A stretch of 35,033 bases of DNA from Longimicrobiales bacterium (lineage in GTDB: Bacteria > Gemmatimonadota > Gemmatimonadetes > Longimicrobiales > RSA9): contig DATHUY010000111.1 of assembly GCA_035461765.1 (NCBI GenBank), forward strand, positions 1 to 35,033. The letters are read 5' to 3'. The notes beneath the pieces are model-generated. The model ran no database searches. It was not told the origin of the DNA and was given only the letters and a program-made list of their open reading frames with translations. This document shows, piece after piece, positions 8,213 to 16,080 of the stretch. Position 1 is the first letter of the stretch; each line of letters opens with the position of its first letter. The translations under genes were made by a program, and so were the position numbers.

Positions 8213-8526
8213 GCGGTCACCACCAGACGGCGCCGGCGCAGATCCGTGATGAACTTCTGGATGTCCGCCTGCACGAGGTCGGCCGGAGCGTCGTATTCCT
8301 CGCAGACACGACGCGTCACCGAGGCCGGGCTGCCGCCATTCTCGATCTCGCGCCACGCCACCGTACCGACCTCATCGAGGCCGAGATACACCGAACGCCT
8401 GAGGTCCAGCAGGACCGCGACGCCGTCCCGCTCCGCCACGAGGACGTCCCGTGACGGACGCAGCGGAGCGTCCTGCCGCACTGTCCCGGAAGCCCTGCGG
8501 CGCCGTCCCAGCAGCTGGTCGAACAT
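8209..8526 (-). CDS. Lasso leader-binding protein B1 (PqqD-like RRE)
   Basis: A 105-residue PqqD-like RiPP recognition element. The core (VLLDLRRSVYLGLDEVGTVAWREIENG, in two segments) is the usual PqqD wing of beta strands followed by helices with a Tyr-x-Leu-Asp signature. Such proteins grip the precursor leader and hand it to the B2 protease. The ATG at 8526 is preferred over the ATG at 8550 because GGGAGG lies 6 bases before it, whereas the upstream ATG has no ribosome site. It is the first gene of the lasso operon, just downstream of the direct-repeat array, and overlaps B2 by four bases. Confidence 0.9.
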   Translation of the reverse strand: MFDQLLGRRRRASGTVRQDAPLRPSRDVLVAERDGVAVLLDLRRSVYLGLDEVGTVAWREIENGGSPASVTRRVCEEYDAPADLVQADIQKFITDLRRRRLVVTA

Positions 8527-8532
8527 TCCACG

Positions 8533-8538
8533 CCTCCC
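8533..8538 (-). promoter_or_regulatory. Ribosome binding site deciding the B1 start
   Basis: GGGAGG on the minus strand, 6 bases upstream of the ATG at 8526. Its position supports the shorter B1 reading frame over the alternative at 8550. Confidence 0.7.
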
Positions 8539-8583
8539 TGTGTCAGCCATGATTCCAAGCTAATCGGCAGGCGCGGCAGGCGA

Positions 8584-8631
8584 GTCAGCGTAACGTCAGA
8601 AGTATGTCAGGAACTCGTGGGGAAATGTCAG
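8584..8631 (-). promoter_or_regulatory. Pho-box-like direct-repeat operator of the lasso operon
   Basis: Four CTGAC pentamers occur in the same orientation on the minus strand, with 5' ends at 8631, 8610, 8599 and 8588, i.e. spacings of 21, 11 and 11 bases. The inner copies read CTGACAT-ACTT-CTGACGT-TACG-CTGACTC, 7-bp repeats with 4-bp spacers, the geometry of OmpR/PhoB-family sites (the E. coli pho box half-site is CTGTCAT). The array lies between the stop of the response regulator and the start of B1; a TTAGCT-like -10 element could sit around 8562-8567. Binding by the adjacent regulator is inferred. Confidence 0.72.
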
Positions 8632-8647
8632 GAGTCTGTGAAGTTGC

Positions 8648-9334
8648 TCACGCCTGAAGCCGGTAGCCCCGCTTTCTGACGGTCACCAGATGCCGGGGGG
8701 CGGCGGGGTCATCCTCCAGCTTGCGGCGCAGCTCTGCGACGTGTGTGTCGACCGTGCGGCTGAGCACGGTCCCGCGATGACCCCATACCTCCAGCAGCAG
8801 ATCCTGTCGGCTGGCTACGGCACCGCCACGACCGGCCAGCGCCATCAGCAGCGAGAATTCACGGTCCGTCAGCTCGACCGCCTCGCCCCGTCGAGTCACG
8901 CGCCGCGCTGCCGGATCGATGCGCACGTCCCCGAACTGGAACGTCTGCGCCGACGTGGCACGGTCGTCCTGTGACGACCGACGCAGCAGCGCCTCCACGC
9001 GCGCCAGGAGCTCGAGGAGGCTGAACGGCTTCGTGACGAAGTCGTCCGCACCCATTCGGAAGCCCCGCACCTTGTCCGCTTCTTCGCCCTTGGCCGACAG
9101 GATCAGCACCGGAGTGCTGTTGCCTTCATCCCGCAGCGTCCGCAACACGCGGTAGCCGTCCAGGCCGGGCATCATGAGGTCGAGGATGATCAGATCGGGT
9201 CGGCTGGACCGGGCTTCCCGCAGGCCGGCCAGGCCGTCCTCGGCTACGGAGATGTCGTAGCCCTCGATCTCCAGGTTGTTGCGGAGGCCGAACGCAAGGT
9301 CCGGATTGTCTTCAACGATGAGTATGCGGCGCAT
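8648..9334 (-). CDS. OmpR/PhoB-type response regulator
   Basis: A 228-residue two-domain regulator. The receiver domain (1-115) has the acidic pair in VEDN, phospho-acceptor Asp52 (IILDLMMPG), Ser80 (ILSAKG) and Lys102 (VTKPFS). The C-terminal winged helix (about 130-226) carries the typical ELTDREFSLLMAL, SRQDLLLEVWG and RTVDTHVAELRRKLE blocks; this class binds tandem direct repeats about 11 bp apart. It follows the membrane kinase gene by 21 bases and its stop lies 16 bases from the CTGAC repeat array that precedes the lasso genes, which makes the lasso operon its most likely target. Confidence 0.93.
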   Translation of the reverse strand: MRRILIVEDNPDLAFGLRNNLEIEGYDISVAEDGLAGLREARSSRPDLIILDLMMPGLDGYRVLRTLRDEGNSTPVLILSAKGEEADKVRGFRMGADDFVTKPFSLLELLARVEALLRRSSQDDRATSAQTFQFGDVRIDPAARRVTRRGEAVELTDREFSLLMALAGRGGAVASRQDLLLEVWGHRGTVLSRTVDTHVAELRRKLEDDPAAPRHLVTVRKRGYRLQA

Positions 9335-9355
9335 TACGTCCCTGGCACGTCCGAA

Positions 9356-11002
9356 CTACGATGCGGCTGCGAAATCACCCGCCTGATCGCTGCGAACGTA
9401 TGCATCAGGGAACTGCACGACAATGCGCGTGCCCCGGCCCGGTGCGGCTTCGGCCCACGCGTCCCCGCCGTGCAGCCGCGCCAGCTCACGCACGACGGCC
9501 AGTCCGATGCCGCTACCGGTCACACGCGATTCGATGTCGCGCGGAAGACGGTAGAACGACTCGAACACCCGAGACCGCTCCTCTGCCGGGATTCCCGTCC
9601 CCTCGTCGTCCACCCAGAGACGGGCCACGTCATCGAACAGCGCTGCACCGACCGTGATACGCTGCCCCGCCGGGCCATACTTCAGCGCGTTGTCCACCAG
9701 GTTGATCAGGATCTGCCGCAGCGCCATCCGGTCTACCTCGACGGTGATGTTCTCCTGCAGCTCCGTGCGCAGCTCCACGTCGCGGTTGCGGCTCAGCAGC
9801 GTGAAGCTCTCCACGGCATGCCGCACCTCCTCCGCGAAATGCGTCGGCTCCGGCGCCACCCGCGCGCGCCGGCCGCCTTCCGTCTTTGAGAACAGCAGCA
9901 CGTTCTCCACCAGGTGCGCTAGACGACGCGCCTCCTGGTCGATGATCTCCAGCGACCTCCGCCGCTCCACATCCGAGCGCACACGTCCGAGCAGCAGCGT
10001 TTCCGTGAACATCCGGATCTGCGCCAGCGGCGTGCGCAATTCATGCGATACGCCGGACACGAAATCCGCACGCAGCCGCGTCAGCTCCGCTTCCCGACGC
10101 ACCTGCAACAGCGCCATCGCCAGCAGTGCCCCGATCACCAGCAGCAGCATGATCATCGTCAGGCGCTCCGCCACTGGATCCGCGCCGAACTGCAACAGAT
10201 CCACTGCCGCAGGCTGCGGCCCGACCGCAAGCGTGAGACCGTATACCGGTGTGCCTACCGAGCCCCGCTGGAACGCCTCACTCGACCCCGCGCCGAACAA
10301 CTGCGTATCACCGACATAGGCCGATCGCGCAAACAACTCCTCCGCGGTCGCGCCCGGCACCGTCGAGGTCTGGAGCAGCCGCGCCTTCGTCGCTGCAAAG
10401 GCCAGCATCTCCTGCGACGTGACACGGTCCAGCACCACGCCGGTGATACGCGGAGCGGTTGCGCCATCCTCCGAGATCACGAAGACCAGTGCACTCACGG
10501 TCGTCGTGTCCGTCTCGATGAAGTAGAAGCCGCCCCGTAACGCGTCGTGGAACTTCGAAATTTCGCCCACAGCAATGCGCGCCAGCACCGCCGGTCCGAC
10601 ACGCGCATCGACCGGGTCACCCGACCATTCCACCGCACCGGTTACCGCATCGATGGTGAATGCCGATGGAATCCGCTGTCCGGGACTGCATATTGCGCAG
10701 ATGTCCGCCACCCCCACCGCCTCCCTCAGCGTGTCGAGCGAGAGCTGCGGCTTCATCACGTGCTGCGCATAATGGGGGATCAGCGATCCGGCATAGGTGT
10801 TGTAAAGCAGGCTCCAGTCCTTCAGGGCCGTCTGCGCCGTCTTGTCCAGCGTCTTGCGCGCCAGCTCCGCGCGGTCACGTTCCGCTGCGCTCGCCCGCCA
10901 CGCCACCACCCCGGTCAGCACGAACACCAGCGCCAGCACCCCAACCAGGAAGGCCAGGTGCCGGCGCGGATTATCGAGCTGCTCCAGAAGACGGTTGATC
11001 AA
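9356..11002 (-). CDS. Membrane sensor histidine kinase, partner of the regulator
   Basis: A 548-residue membrane kinase. Membrane helices at about 15-37 and 281-300 enclose a sensor domain of roughly 240 residues that contains a CxxC pair (ICAIC, Cys102 and Cys105). After the second helix come the phosphoacceptor helix DFVSGVSHELRTPLAQIRMF (His320), N box LINLVDNALKY, G1 DEGTGIP and G2 GSGIGLAVV. No HAMP domain is obvious. The frame opens with TTG at 11002; no in-frame ATG upstream fits. It lies upstream of, and on the same strand as, the response regulator and the lasso operon. The signal sensed is unknown; the CxxC could bind metal or respond to redox. Confidence 0.92.
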   Translation of the reverse strand: MINRLLEQLDNPRRHLAFLVGVLALVFVLTGVVAWRASAAERDRAELARKTLDKTAQTALKDWSLLYNTYAGSLIPHYAQHVMKPQLSLDTLREAVGVADICAICSPGQRIPSAFTIDAVTGAVEWSGDPVDARVGPAVLARIAVGEISKFHDALRGGFYFIETDTTTVSALVFVISEDGATAPRITGVVLDRVTSQEMLAFAATKARLLQTSTVPGATAEELFARSAYVGDTQLFGAGSSEAFQRGSVGTPVYGLTLAVGPQPAAVDLLQFGADPVAERLTMIMLLLVIGALLAMALLQVRREAELTRLRADFVSGVSHELRTPLAQIRMFTETLLLGRVRSDVERRRSLEIIDQEARRLAHLVENVLLFSKTEGGRRARVAPEPTHFAEEVRHAVESFTLLSRNRDVELRTELQENITVEVDRMALRQILINLVDNALKYGPAGQRITVGAALFDDVARLWVDDEGTGIPAEERSRVFESFYRLPRDIESRVTGSGIGLAVVRELARLHGGDAWAEAAPGRGTRIVVQFPDAYVRSDQAGDFAAAS

Positions 11003-11131
11003 GTCCCCGTTCCCGGGTCTGAGGGGTGCGGTTGCCAGCCCCGGGCATCACCCGGGAGCTCCAGTGGCGCGCGTCGCCGTGACTGAATGGAATGTACGTA
11101 TGCAATCTACTCCGCGATCACCTCACATCTC

Positions 11132-11146
11132 AAGGGCATAGCCCCT
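11132..11146 (-). terminator. Weak hairpin after the glycosyltransferase
   Basis: On the minus strand AGGGGC-TAT-GCCCTT can form a 6-bp stem (one G-U pair), about 15 bases beyond the stop of the glycosyltransferase gene. There is no T-run, so this is only a candidate. A second perfect repeat, CCCGGG-catca-CCCGGG (11040-11056), lies in the leader of the sensor kinase. Confidence 0.3.
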
Positions 11147-11160
11147 GATCTGTCCGGAAA

Positions 11161-12357
11161 TCATACATTCGACGGCCGCTCCACGCTCCGGGGACCCTCT
11201 TCCACACGGTATTCCCGACCCTTCCACGCAACCCGCGGGCCCTTGACGATGCTGCGCACAACCAGACCCGCTGCGGCCAGGGCACCCAGGGGGTAGGTGA
11301 GCGCGTAGGGCAGCGGCACACGCTGCGCGGCGTGGGCGAGCAGCCAGAACAGGAGTGAAGCGGCCGTTACGGCCACGCTCCAGCCCTGTACCCAGCCGCC
11401 GAGGGGTGTCATCAGAACGGTCAGCAGGATGACGGGCGGGACGACCCACATCCCGATGAGGAAGATGGCGATCAGCCAGGGGACGACGGGGGCGGCCCAG
11501 CCGGGTGAGGCCCGGCGTGAAGCGATGGCGAGGTTCTTGGTCCAGCCCTCGATGATGCCGCGGAGCGAGCGGTACATCCGCGTCTCCATGAGGTCCTCGG
11601 CATGGGCGATGAGAATGCGGCGTCCGGCGGCGACCAGTCGCTGGGCGATGCGCTGGTCCTCGACGATCTCCGCGCGCAGAGCATCGTGTCCGCCGATGGC
11701 GTCATAGGCCTCGCGCCGGATGAGCATGAACTGGCCGTTGGCGATCACGTCGCGCGGCCTGTGAGTGCGGTTGACGCGTTCGAGGTTGATGAAGCGGAGT
11801 GAGATGAGTGCGAAGATGTGGGGGAGGATGAGGCGCTCCCAGAGTCCGATCATCAGCTGTCGTGGCATCACGCTGGTCATGTCCGCGCGGCGGCTCGTGA
11901 GCGCACCGACCGCGTGGCCGAGCAGTCGTTCCTCGTGGCGGGTGTCCGCGTCGGTGAACAGGAGCAGATCGCCCTTTGCGCGGCGGTAGCCCTGCCAGCA
12001 GGCCCACGGCTTACCGAGCCAGCCGTCGGGCAGCGGCTGGCCATCGACGAGCTGGACTTTTCCGTCGGCGTGATCGGCGAGGATCCGTACGATGTCGCCG
12101 GTACCGTCGGTGCTGTCGTCATCGACGACGATGATCTCGTAGTTGGGGTAGACGGTGTTGAGCAGGCTGGCGAGGCAGACGCTGATGTTGACGGCCTCGT
12201 TGCGCGCAGGAACGATGATGGACACCAGCGGCGCATCATCGGGTGCCGGCGGCGGGAACGAGGACAGGCGCGGCCGGCGCAGCAGCATGAGCGGCATGAT
12301 GAGGAGCATGGCGATCCACGGCAGCGACGCGAGCAGCTGGAACGCGTCCGGCATCAT
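11161..12357 (-). CDS. Family 2 glycosyltransferase, membrane-bound
   Basis: A 398-residue GT-A fold glycosyltransferase. An N-terminal membrane helix (about 8-26) precedes the catalytic domain: VSIIVPARNEAVNI, EIIVVDDDSTDGT, the DxD metal motif in LLFTDADTR, and the acidic EDQRIAQRL block, followed by RGIIEGWTKNL. Three hydrophobic segments in the last third (about 290-370) anchor it again. The arrangement resembles enzymes that act on lipid acceptors such as carotenoid glycosyltransferases or the hopanoid-associated HpnB group; which acceptor is used cannot be told. It is divergent from the class V aminotransferase with a 56-base shared promoter region. Confidence 0.88.
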   Translation of the reverse strand: MMPDAFQLLASLPWIAMLLIMPLMLLRRPRLSSFPPPAPDDAPLVSIIVPARNEAVNISVCLASLLNTVYPNYEIIVVDDDSTDGTGDIVRILADHADGKVQLVDGQPLPDGWLGKPWACWQGYRRAKGDLLLFTDADTRHEERLLGHAVGALTSRRADMTSVMPRQLMIGLWERLILPHIFALISLRFINLERVNRTHRPRDVIANGQFMLIRREAYDAIGGHDALRAEIVEDQRIAQRLVAAGRRILIAHAEDLMETRMYRSLRGIIEGWTKNLAIASRRASPGWAAPVVPWLIAIFLIGMWVVPPVILLTVLMTPLGGWVQGWSVAVTAASLLFWLLAHAAQRVPLPYALTYPLGALAAAGLVVRSIVKGPRVAWKGREYRVEEGPRSVERPSNV

Positions 12358-12413
12358 GCGCGACCTCGCGCTGCGTCTTGCCGGTCGTCGCAGCGGCTGT
12401 CTACCTTGCCGCC

Positions 12414-13541
12414 ATGAACTGGACTGACTGGCGGGGCGAGTTCCCCATCCTCGAGCGCAAGACCTATCTGAACTCCTGCTCGCTCGGCGCCCTGTCGCAC
12501 CGGGCGCTCGCGCGCATCAGCACGTTCCACGAGGAGTGGCATACGTACGGTGCGTCGGCCTGGTACGAGACGTGGATGGGCCGGCTGGCGGAATTGCGAT
12601 CGCGCGTCGGCGCGATGGTCGGGGCGGGCGACGGCGAGATCGCGCTCGCGGCGAGCACGTCGGCTGCGCTGTCCGTGCTCGGCTCCGCGTTCGACTACTC
12701 GAAACGCAGTCGTGTCGTGGTGGCTGAGCTCGACTTCCCCACCGTCGCCTATCAGTGGATGGTACGGCCGGACGTGGAGGTGACACGCGTGCCGAGCGAT
12801 GACGGCGTCAGCATCGATCCGGAGCGCATGGCCGCCGCCATCGACGACCGTACAGCGATCGTGTCGATCAGTCACGTGTTCTTCACCACGGGCGCCATTC
12901 AGCAGATGCAGCCGATCGCCGAGGCCGCCCGGCGCCACGGCGCGTTCTTCATCATCGATGCCTACCAGAGCGCCGGGCAGGTACCGATCGATGTGAAAGC
13001 GCTCGGCGCCGATGCACTCGTCACCGGCCCGCTCAAGTGGCTGCTCGGCGGCCCCGGTCTCGCGTACCTCTACGTGCGCGACGAATGGCTGCATGAGCTG
13101 CACCCCACGATTACAGGCTGGTTCGCTGCGCGCGCTCAGTTCGACTTCGACATCCATGACTTCGAGTTCAAGGAGGATGCGCGCCGCTTCGAGCTCGGCA
13201 CGCCTGCTCTTCCCACCGTCCACAGTGCGCTCGGCGGACAGGACATCATCGACCAGATCGGCGTAGTGCCCATCCGCGAGCGGAACAGCGATCTCACCGA
13301 GCACCTGCTCGTCCGGCTCGAGGAGGCGGGCCTCAGCTTCCGCGGCGCCACCGACGCGACCGCGCGCTCCGCACTCGTCATGATCCCGCACGAGGACCCC
13401 GCGGGCGCGGTGCAGCGGCTGGCCGATCACGACATCATTGTCGATTCCCGCCCCGGATACGTACGGGTTTCACCGCACTTTTACAACACCCACGACGAGA
13501 TCGACCGCTTCGTGCAGGTCCTCGCCGGCGGACGCTCATGA
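12414..13541 (+). CDS. Class V aminotransferase-fold PLP enzyme
   Basis: A 375-residue PLP enzyme of fold type I, aminotransferase class V. The PLP-binding Asp182 is in IIDAYQSAGQ and the Schiff-base Lys208 in TGPLKWLLGGPG; the end of the small domain is VRVSPHFYNTHDEIDRFV. The layout resembles cysteine desulfurase-like, kynureninase-like and isopenicillin N epimerase-like members; the substrate is not apparent and a persulfide-forming active-site Cys loop is not obvious. ATG at 12414 is chosen because a longer frame to 12378 would read into the shared promoter. The stop overlaps the MazG-like start by ATGA, so the two are co-transcribed. Confidence 0.88.
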   Translation: MNWTDWRGEFPILERKTYLNSCSLGALSHRALARISTFHEEWHTYGASAWYETWMGRLAELRSRVGAMVGAGDGEIALAASTSAALSVLGSAFDYSKRSRVVVAELDFPTVAYQWMVRPDVEVTRVPSDDGVSIDPERMAAAIDDRTAIVSISHVFFTTGAIQQMQPIAEAARRHGAFFIIDAYQSAGQVPIDVKALGADALVTGPLKWLLGGPGLAYLYVRDEWLHELHPTITGWFAARAQFDFDIHDFEFKEDARRFELGTPALPTVHSALGGQDIIDQIGVVPIRERNSDLTEHLLVRLEEAGLSFRGATDATARSALVMIPHEDPAGAVQRLADHDIIVDSRPGYVRVSPHFYNTHDEIDRFVQVLAGGRS

Positions 13542-13855
13542 AGATATCCGACGCACAGAAGGCCGTCGACACGTACATCGGACAGTTCGAGGCCGGCTAC
13601 TGGCCGCCGCTCACCAATCTCGCTCGCCTCGTCGAGGAAGTCGGCGAGCTCGCCCGCGAGCTCAATCATCGCTTCGGTCACAAGACGAAGAAGCCCGGCG
13701 AGCCGGAGCAGGACCTCGCACTCGAGCTCGCCGATATCATGTTCGTCCTCATCGCGATTGCCAACGAGCAGAAGATAGATCTGGAAGAGGCTTTCGTGCG
13801 TGTGCTCGAGAAATACGACGTGCGCGACGCCGATCGCTGGACCCGTCGAAGCTGA
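13538..13855 (+). CDS. MazG-like nucleotide pyrophosphohydrolase
   Basis: A 105-residue all-alpha NTP pyrophosphohydrolase of the MazG superfamily. The metal-binding helices are visible as LVEEVGELARELN and, further on, LELADIMFVLIAIANEQKIDLEEAF, which hold the ExxE and ExxD carboxylates. Such small MazG proteins act as house-cleaning enzymes on non-canonical (d)NTPs. It starts with a 4-base overlap on the preceding PLP enzyme and ends 3 bases from the convergent NUDIX gene. Confidence 0.88.
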   Translation: MKISDAQKAVDTYIGQFEAGYWPPLTNLARLVEEVGELARELNHRFGHKTKKPGEPEQDLALELADIMFVLIAIANEQKIDLEEAFVRVLEKYDVRDADRWTRRS

Positions 13856-13858
13856 CCG

Positions 13859-14416
13859 CTATCCCTGAAACCGGCGATTCTGCCGCTCATACAGATGCCA
13901 GGCGGTGATACAGGCTGCGTGCCTGATCCTGCCGTCATCGATCAGTCTCTCGATCTCCGCCGGCTCCACGATCCGCACCGCCACGTCCTCACCATCGTCC
14001 TGATCCCGTTCGCCGCCCGGCCGACAGCCCCGCGCCACAATGACCTGGATGGCGTTCGACTGGATCGCCGGATCCGGATCGAAGTCGCCCACGATATCCG
14101 CCGTCTCCGCGCAGTAGCCCGTCTCCTCCTGCAGCTCGCGCACGGCCGCACGTACGGGATCCTCCCCCGCCTCCACGATGCCCGCGGGAAACTCGAGCGA
14201 CACGCGCTGCACGCCCTGCCGGAACTGCTCGACCAGAACGATATGGCCGTCCGTGGTGAACGGGATCACGTGGACGCTGGCCGGAACGTCGACCACGTGA
14301 AACGCGTGCAGGTCGCCCGTCCGGGGTGACCGCATCACGTGCCGGCGGATGTTGAACACGTCGTATTCCCCGACAATCTCGTTCTCCACCGGATCCCACG
14401 TGCGAGCCCGCGCCAT
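13859..14416 (-). CDS. NUDIX hydrolase, ADP-ribose pyrophosphatase-like
   Basis: A 185-residue NUDIX enzyme with a complete box, GIVEAGEDPVRAAVRELQEE followed by TGYC, which gives G-x5-E-x7-R-E-x2-E-E-x-G. Upstream strands (HVIPFTTDGHIVLVEQFRQG, then LEFPAGIVE) match the ADP-sugar pyrophosphatase (NudF-like) group, which cleaves ADP-ribose. The ATG at 14416 has GGAGAGGG just upstream; the longer frame reading back into the dehydrogenase gene is not family-like. Exact substrate is inferred from similarity of layout only. Confidence 0.9.
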   Translation of the reverse strand: MARARTWDPVENEIVGEYDVFNIRRHVMRSPRTGDLHAFHVVDVPASVHVIPFTTDGHIVLVEQFRQGVQRVSLEFPAGIVEAGEDPVRAAVRELQEETGYCAETADIVGDFDPDPAIQSNAIQVIVARGCRPGGERDQDDGEDVAVRIVEPAEIERLIDDGRIRHAACITAWHLYERQNRRFQG

Positions 14417-14507
14417 TTTCCCTCTCCAGTCGCGCCAACCCTGCGCTCTGCGTCGTGCCTGAATGCCTTCCACGCCGGGCAGGAAGCGTTCCAGATGGCG
14501 GGCCTGC

Positions 14508-15545
14508 TCAGGAGATCGACGGCGAGGGCCGGAGCACGATGCGGCCGAACTGCCGGCCGGCCTCCAGGCGCTCGTGGGCCTCACGCGCCCGGTCGAGGTC
14601 CCAGACCACGTCGACGACCGGTTCGAGAACGCGTGAAAACACGAGCTCCATGACAGCCCGGAACTCGGCGCGGCTGGACATGGTGGTCCCGACGATCTCG
14701 AGCTGCTTCCAGAACAGCACGCGCGCATCCGTCTCGAGTCGTGGTCCGGTCGTGCCGCCATACACGACGATGCGGCCGGCGCGGGCGGCCGCGCGCACGT
14801 TCTGCTGCCAGGTCTGCTCGCCCACGGAGTCGAAGATGAGGTCTACACCTCGCTTCTTCGTATCGCGCCAGATCTCGCGCGAATAGTCCACCTGTTCGCG
14901 ATCGTATACGACATCGGCGCCGAGGGCACGCACGCGTTCGACGTTCTCGCCGGTGGTGACGGCGTATACGCGCGCGCCGAGGTGTCGTGCGATCTGGATG
15001 GCTGCGGTCGCGACACCGCCCGACGCGCCGGTGACGAGCACGCTCTCCCCGGCGGTCAGCCGTCCGCGCGTCACGAGCCCGCGCCAGGCGGTCAGGAACC
15101 CCAGCGGCGCCGCCGCCGCAGTCTCCACCGGATAACCGTCCGGTATGCGCAGGAGGTTGCGTGCCGGCACGGTCACATACTCCGCAAAACCCCCGTTCGT
15201 GTGCTCGCCCAGGATGCGGTACTCCACACAGAGCGGCTCTTCGCCGCGCGTGCACCACTCACACACGCCGCAGGAAATGGAGGGGTCCGCCACGACACGC
15301 GCACCGAGCCAGTCGGCGGCAACACCGGGACCGGCTGCATCCACGACGCCGGCGATGTCGGATCCGCCGATGTGCGGCATGGTCGTCTCGATCGGCAGCC
15401 CGCGCCGGACCCACAGGTCCAGGTGGTTCATTCCCGCAGCCGCAACGCGCAGCCGCACCTCCCCCTGATCCGGCTCGGGACGCGGGACGTCCTCGATGCG
15501 GATGACGTCCGGGGCCCCGTGTTGCGAGAAGATCGCTGCCTTCAA
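14508..15545 (-). CDS. Zinc-type alcohol dehydrogenase / quinone reductase family oxidoreductase
   Basis: A 345-residue medium-chain dehydrogenase/reductase. The GroES-like domain has HIGGSDIAGVV and a structural zinc lobe with Cys92, Cys95, Cys98 and Cys106 (CGVCEWC...LC). The Rossmann domain has VLVTGASGGVATAAIQIA, followed by a GADVVYD strand and VDLIFDSVGE. The presence of the structural zinc Cys set, with catalytic-zinc ligands less clear (Asn40-His41 replaces the usual Cys), places it near the zinc-binding/quinone oxidoreductase boundary. It starts divergently from the acidic protein gene. Confidence 0.9.
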   Translation of the reverse strand: MKAAIFSQHGAPDVIRIEDVPRPEPDQGEVRLRVAAAGMNHLDLWVRRGLPIETTMPHIGGSDIAGVVDAAGPGVAADWLGARVVADPSISCGVCEWCTRGEEPLCVEYRILGEHTNGGFAEYVTVPARNLLRIPDGYPVETAAAAPLGFLTAWRGLVTRGRLTAGESVLVTGASGGVATAAIQIARHLGARVYAVTTGENVERVRALGADVVYDREQVDYSREIWRDTKKRGVDLIFDSVGEQTWQQNVRAAARAGRIVVYGGTTGPRLETDARVLFWKQLEIVGTTMSSRAEFRAVMELVFSRVLEPVVDVVWDLDRAREAHERLEAGRQFGRIVLRPSPSIS

Positions 15546-15617
15546 ACCATGCCTCCCGTGTGCAGCAGTGGCTCGCTACCCCTTGCTCACCCCAACGTAA
15601 CCGACGAAGCTTCTCCC

Positions 15618-16076
15618 ATGAAAGATGAGGAGAGAGACGGGCAGGACGGGCTGTACGAGGAGCTGGAGCGGAACGCTCTGTTCGGGCTTACGGAGGATGA
15701 CGACGAGGAGCAGCCGGATCTGATCGGCTCGCTCACCGGCGCTGACGCGGCCGAAGCGAAGGACATGACGCTCGCCGGCTACGTCGAAGAGCACAACCGG
15801 GCGCCGGCGTTCGAGGGAGCGGACGGACAGCCGTACACGGTCGATGTCGACGTCGAGCACGACCCCGCGACGTCGCCGCCCTGGGCGGCTTTCCTCATCT
15901 TCATCCGCTGGGCCGCGACCGGTGCCGGTATCATGGACCACGCGGAGTCCGGAGACGTCGCCCGCGCGCAGACCGAGGACGAAGCGCGGCGCGGTGCAAT
16001 GGACCTGTCGCTTTACGAAGTCAAGGCGGAGCTGGATGCCGCCATCGCGCGCCGCAGAGAGGCGCTGGAGGACTGA
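15618..16076 (+). CDS. Acidic protein of unknown function
   Basis: A 152-residue protein I do not recognise. It is strongly acidic (DDDEE near residue 28, many Asp/Glu throughout), has one hydrophobic segment near residues 88-104 (PPWAAFLIFIRWAATGAG) and ends in a charged helix (VKAELDAAIARRREALED). The hydrophobic stretch is short and contains Arg-Trp, so a membrane helix is doubtful. It ends four bases before the TTG start of proline dehydrogenase and is most likely co-transcribed with it. Confidence 0.7.
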   Translation: MKDEERDGQDGLYEELERNALFGLTEDDDEEQPDLIGSLTGADAAEAKDMTLAGYVEEHNRAPAFEGADGQPYTVDVDVEHDPATSPPWAAFLIFIRWAATGAGIMDHAESGDVARAQTEDEARRGAMDLSLYEVKAELDAAIARRREALED

Positions 16077-16080
16077 GCAC

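Noticed and set aside
15844-16080. In-frame N-terminal extension of proline dehydrogenase
   Set aside because: It overlaps the acidic protein in another frame and is Ser/Arg/Pro-rich; TTG at 16081 with GGAGG upstream starts the conserved helix.
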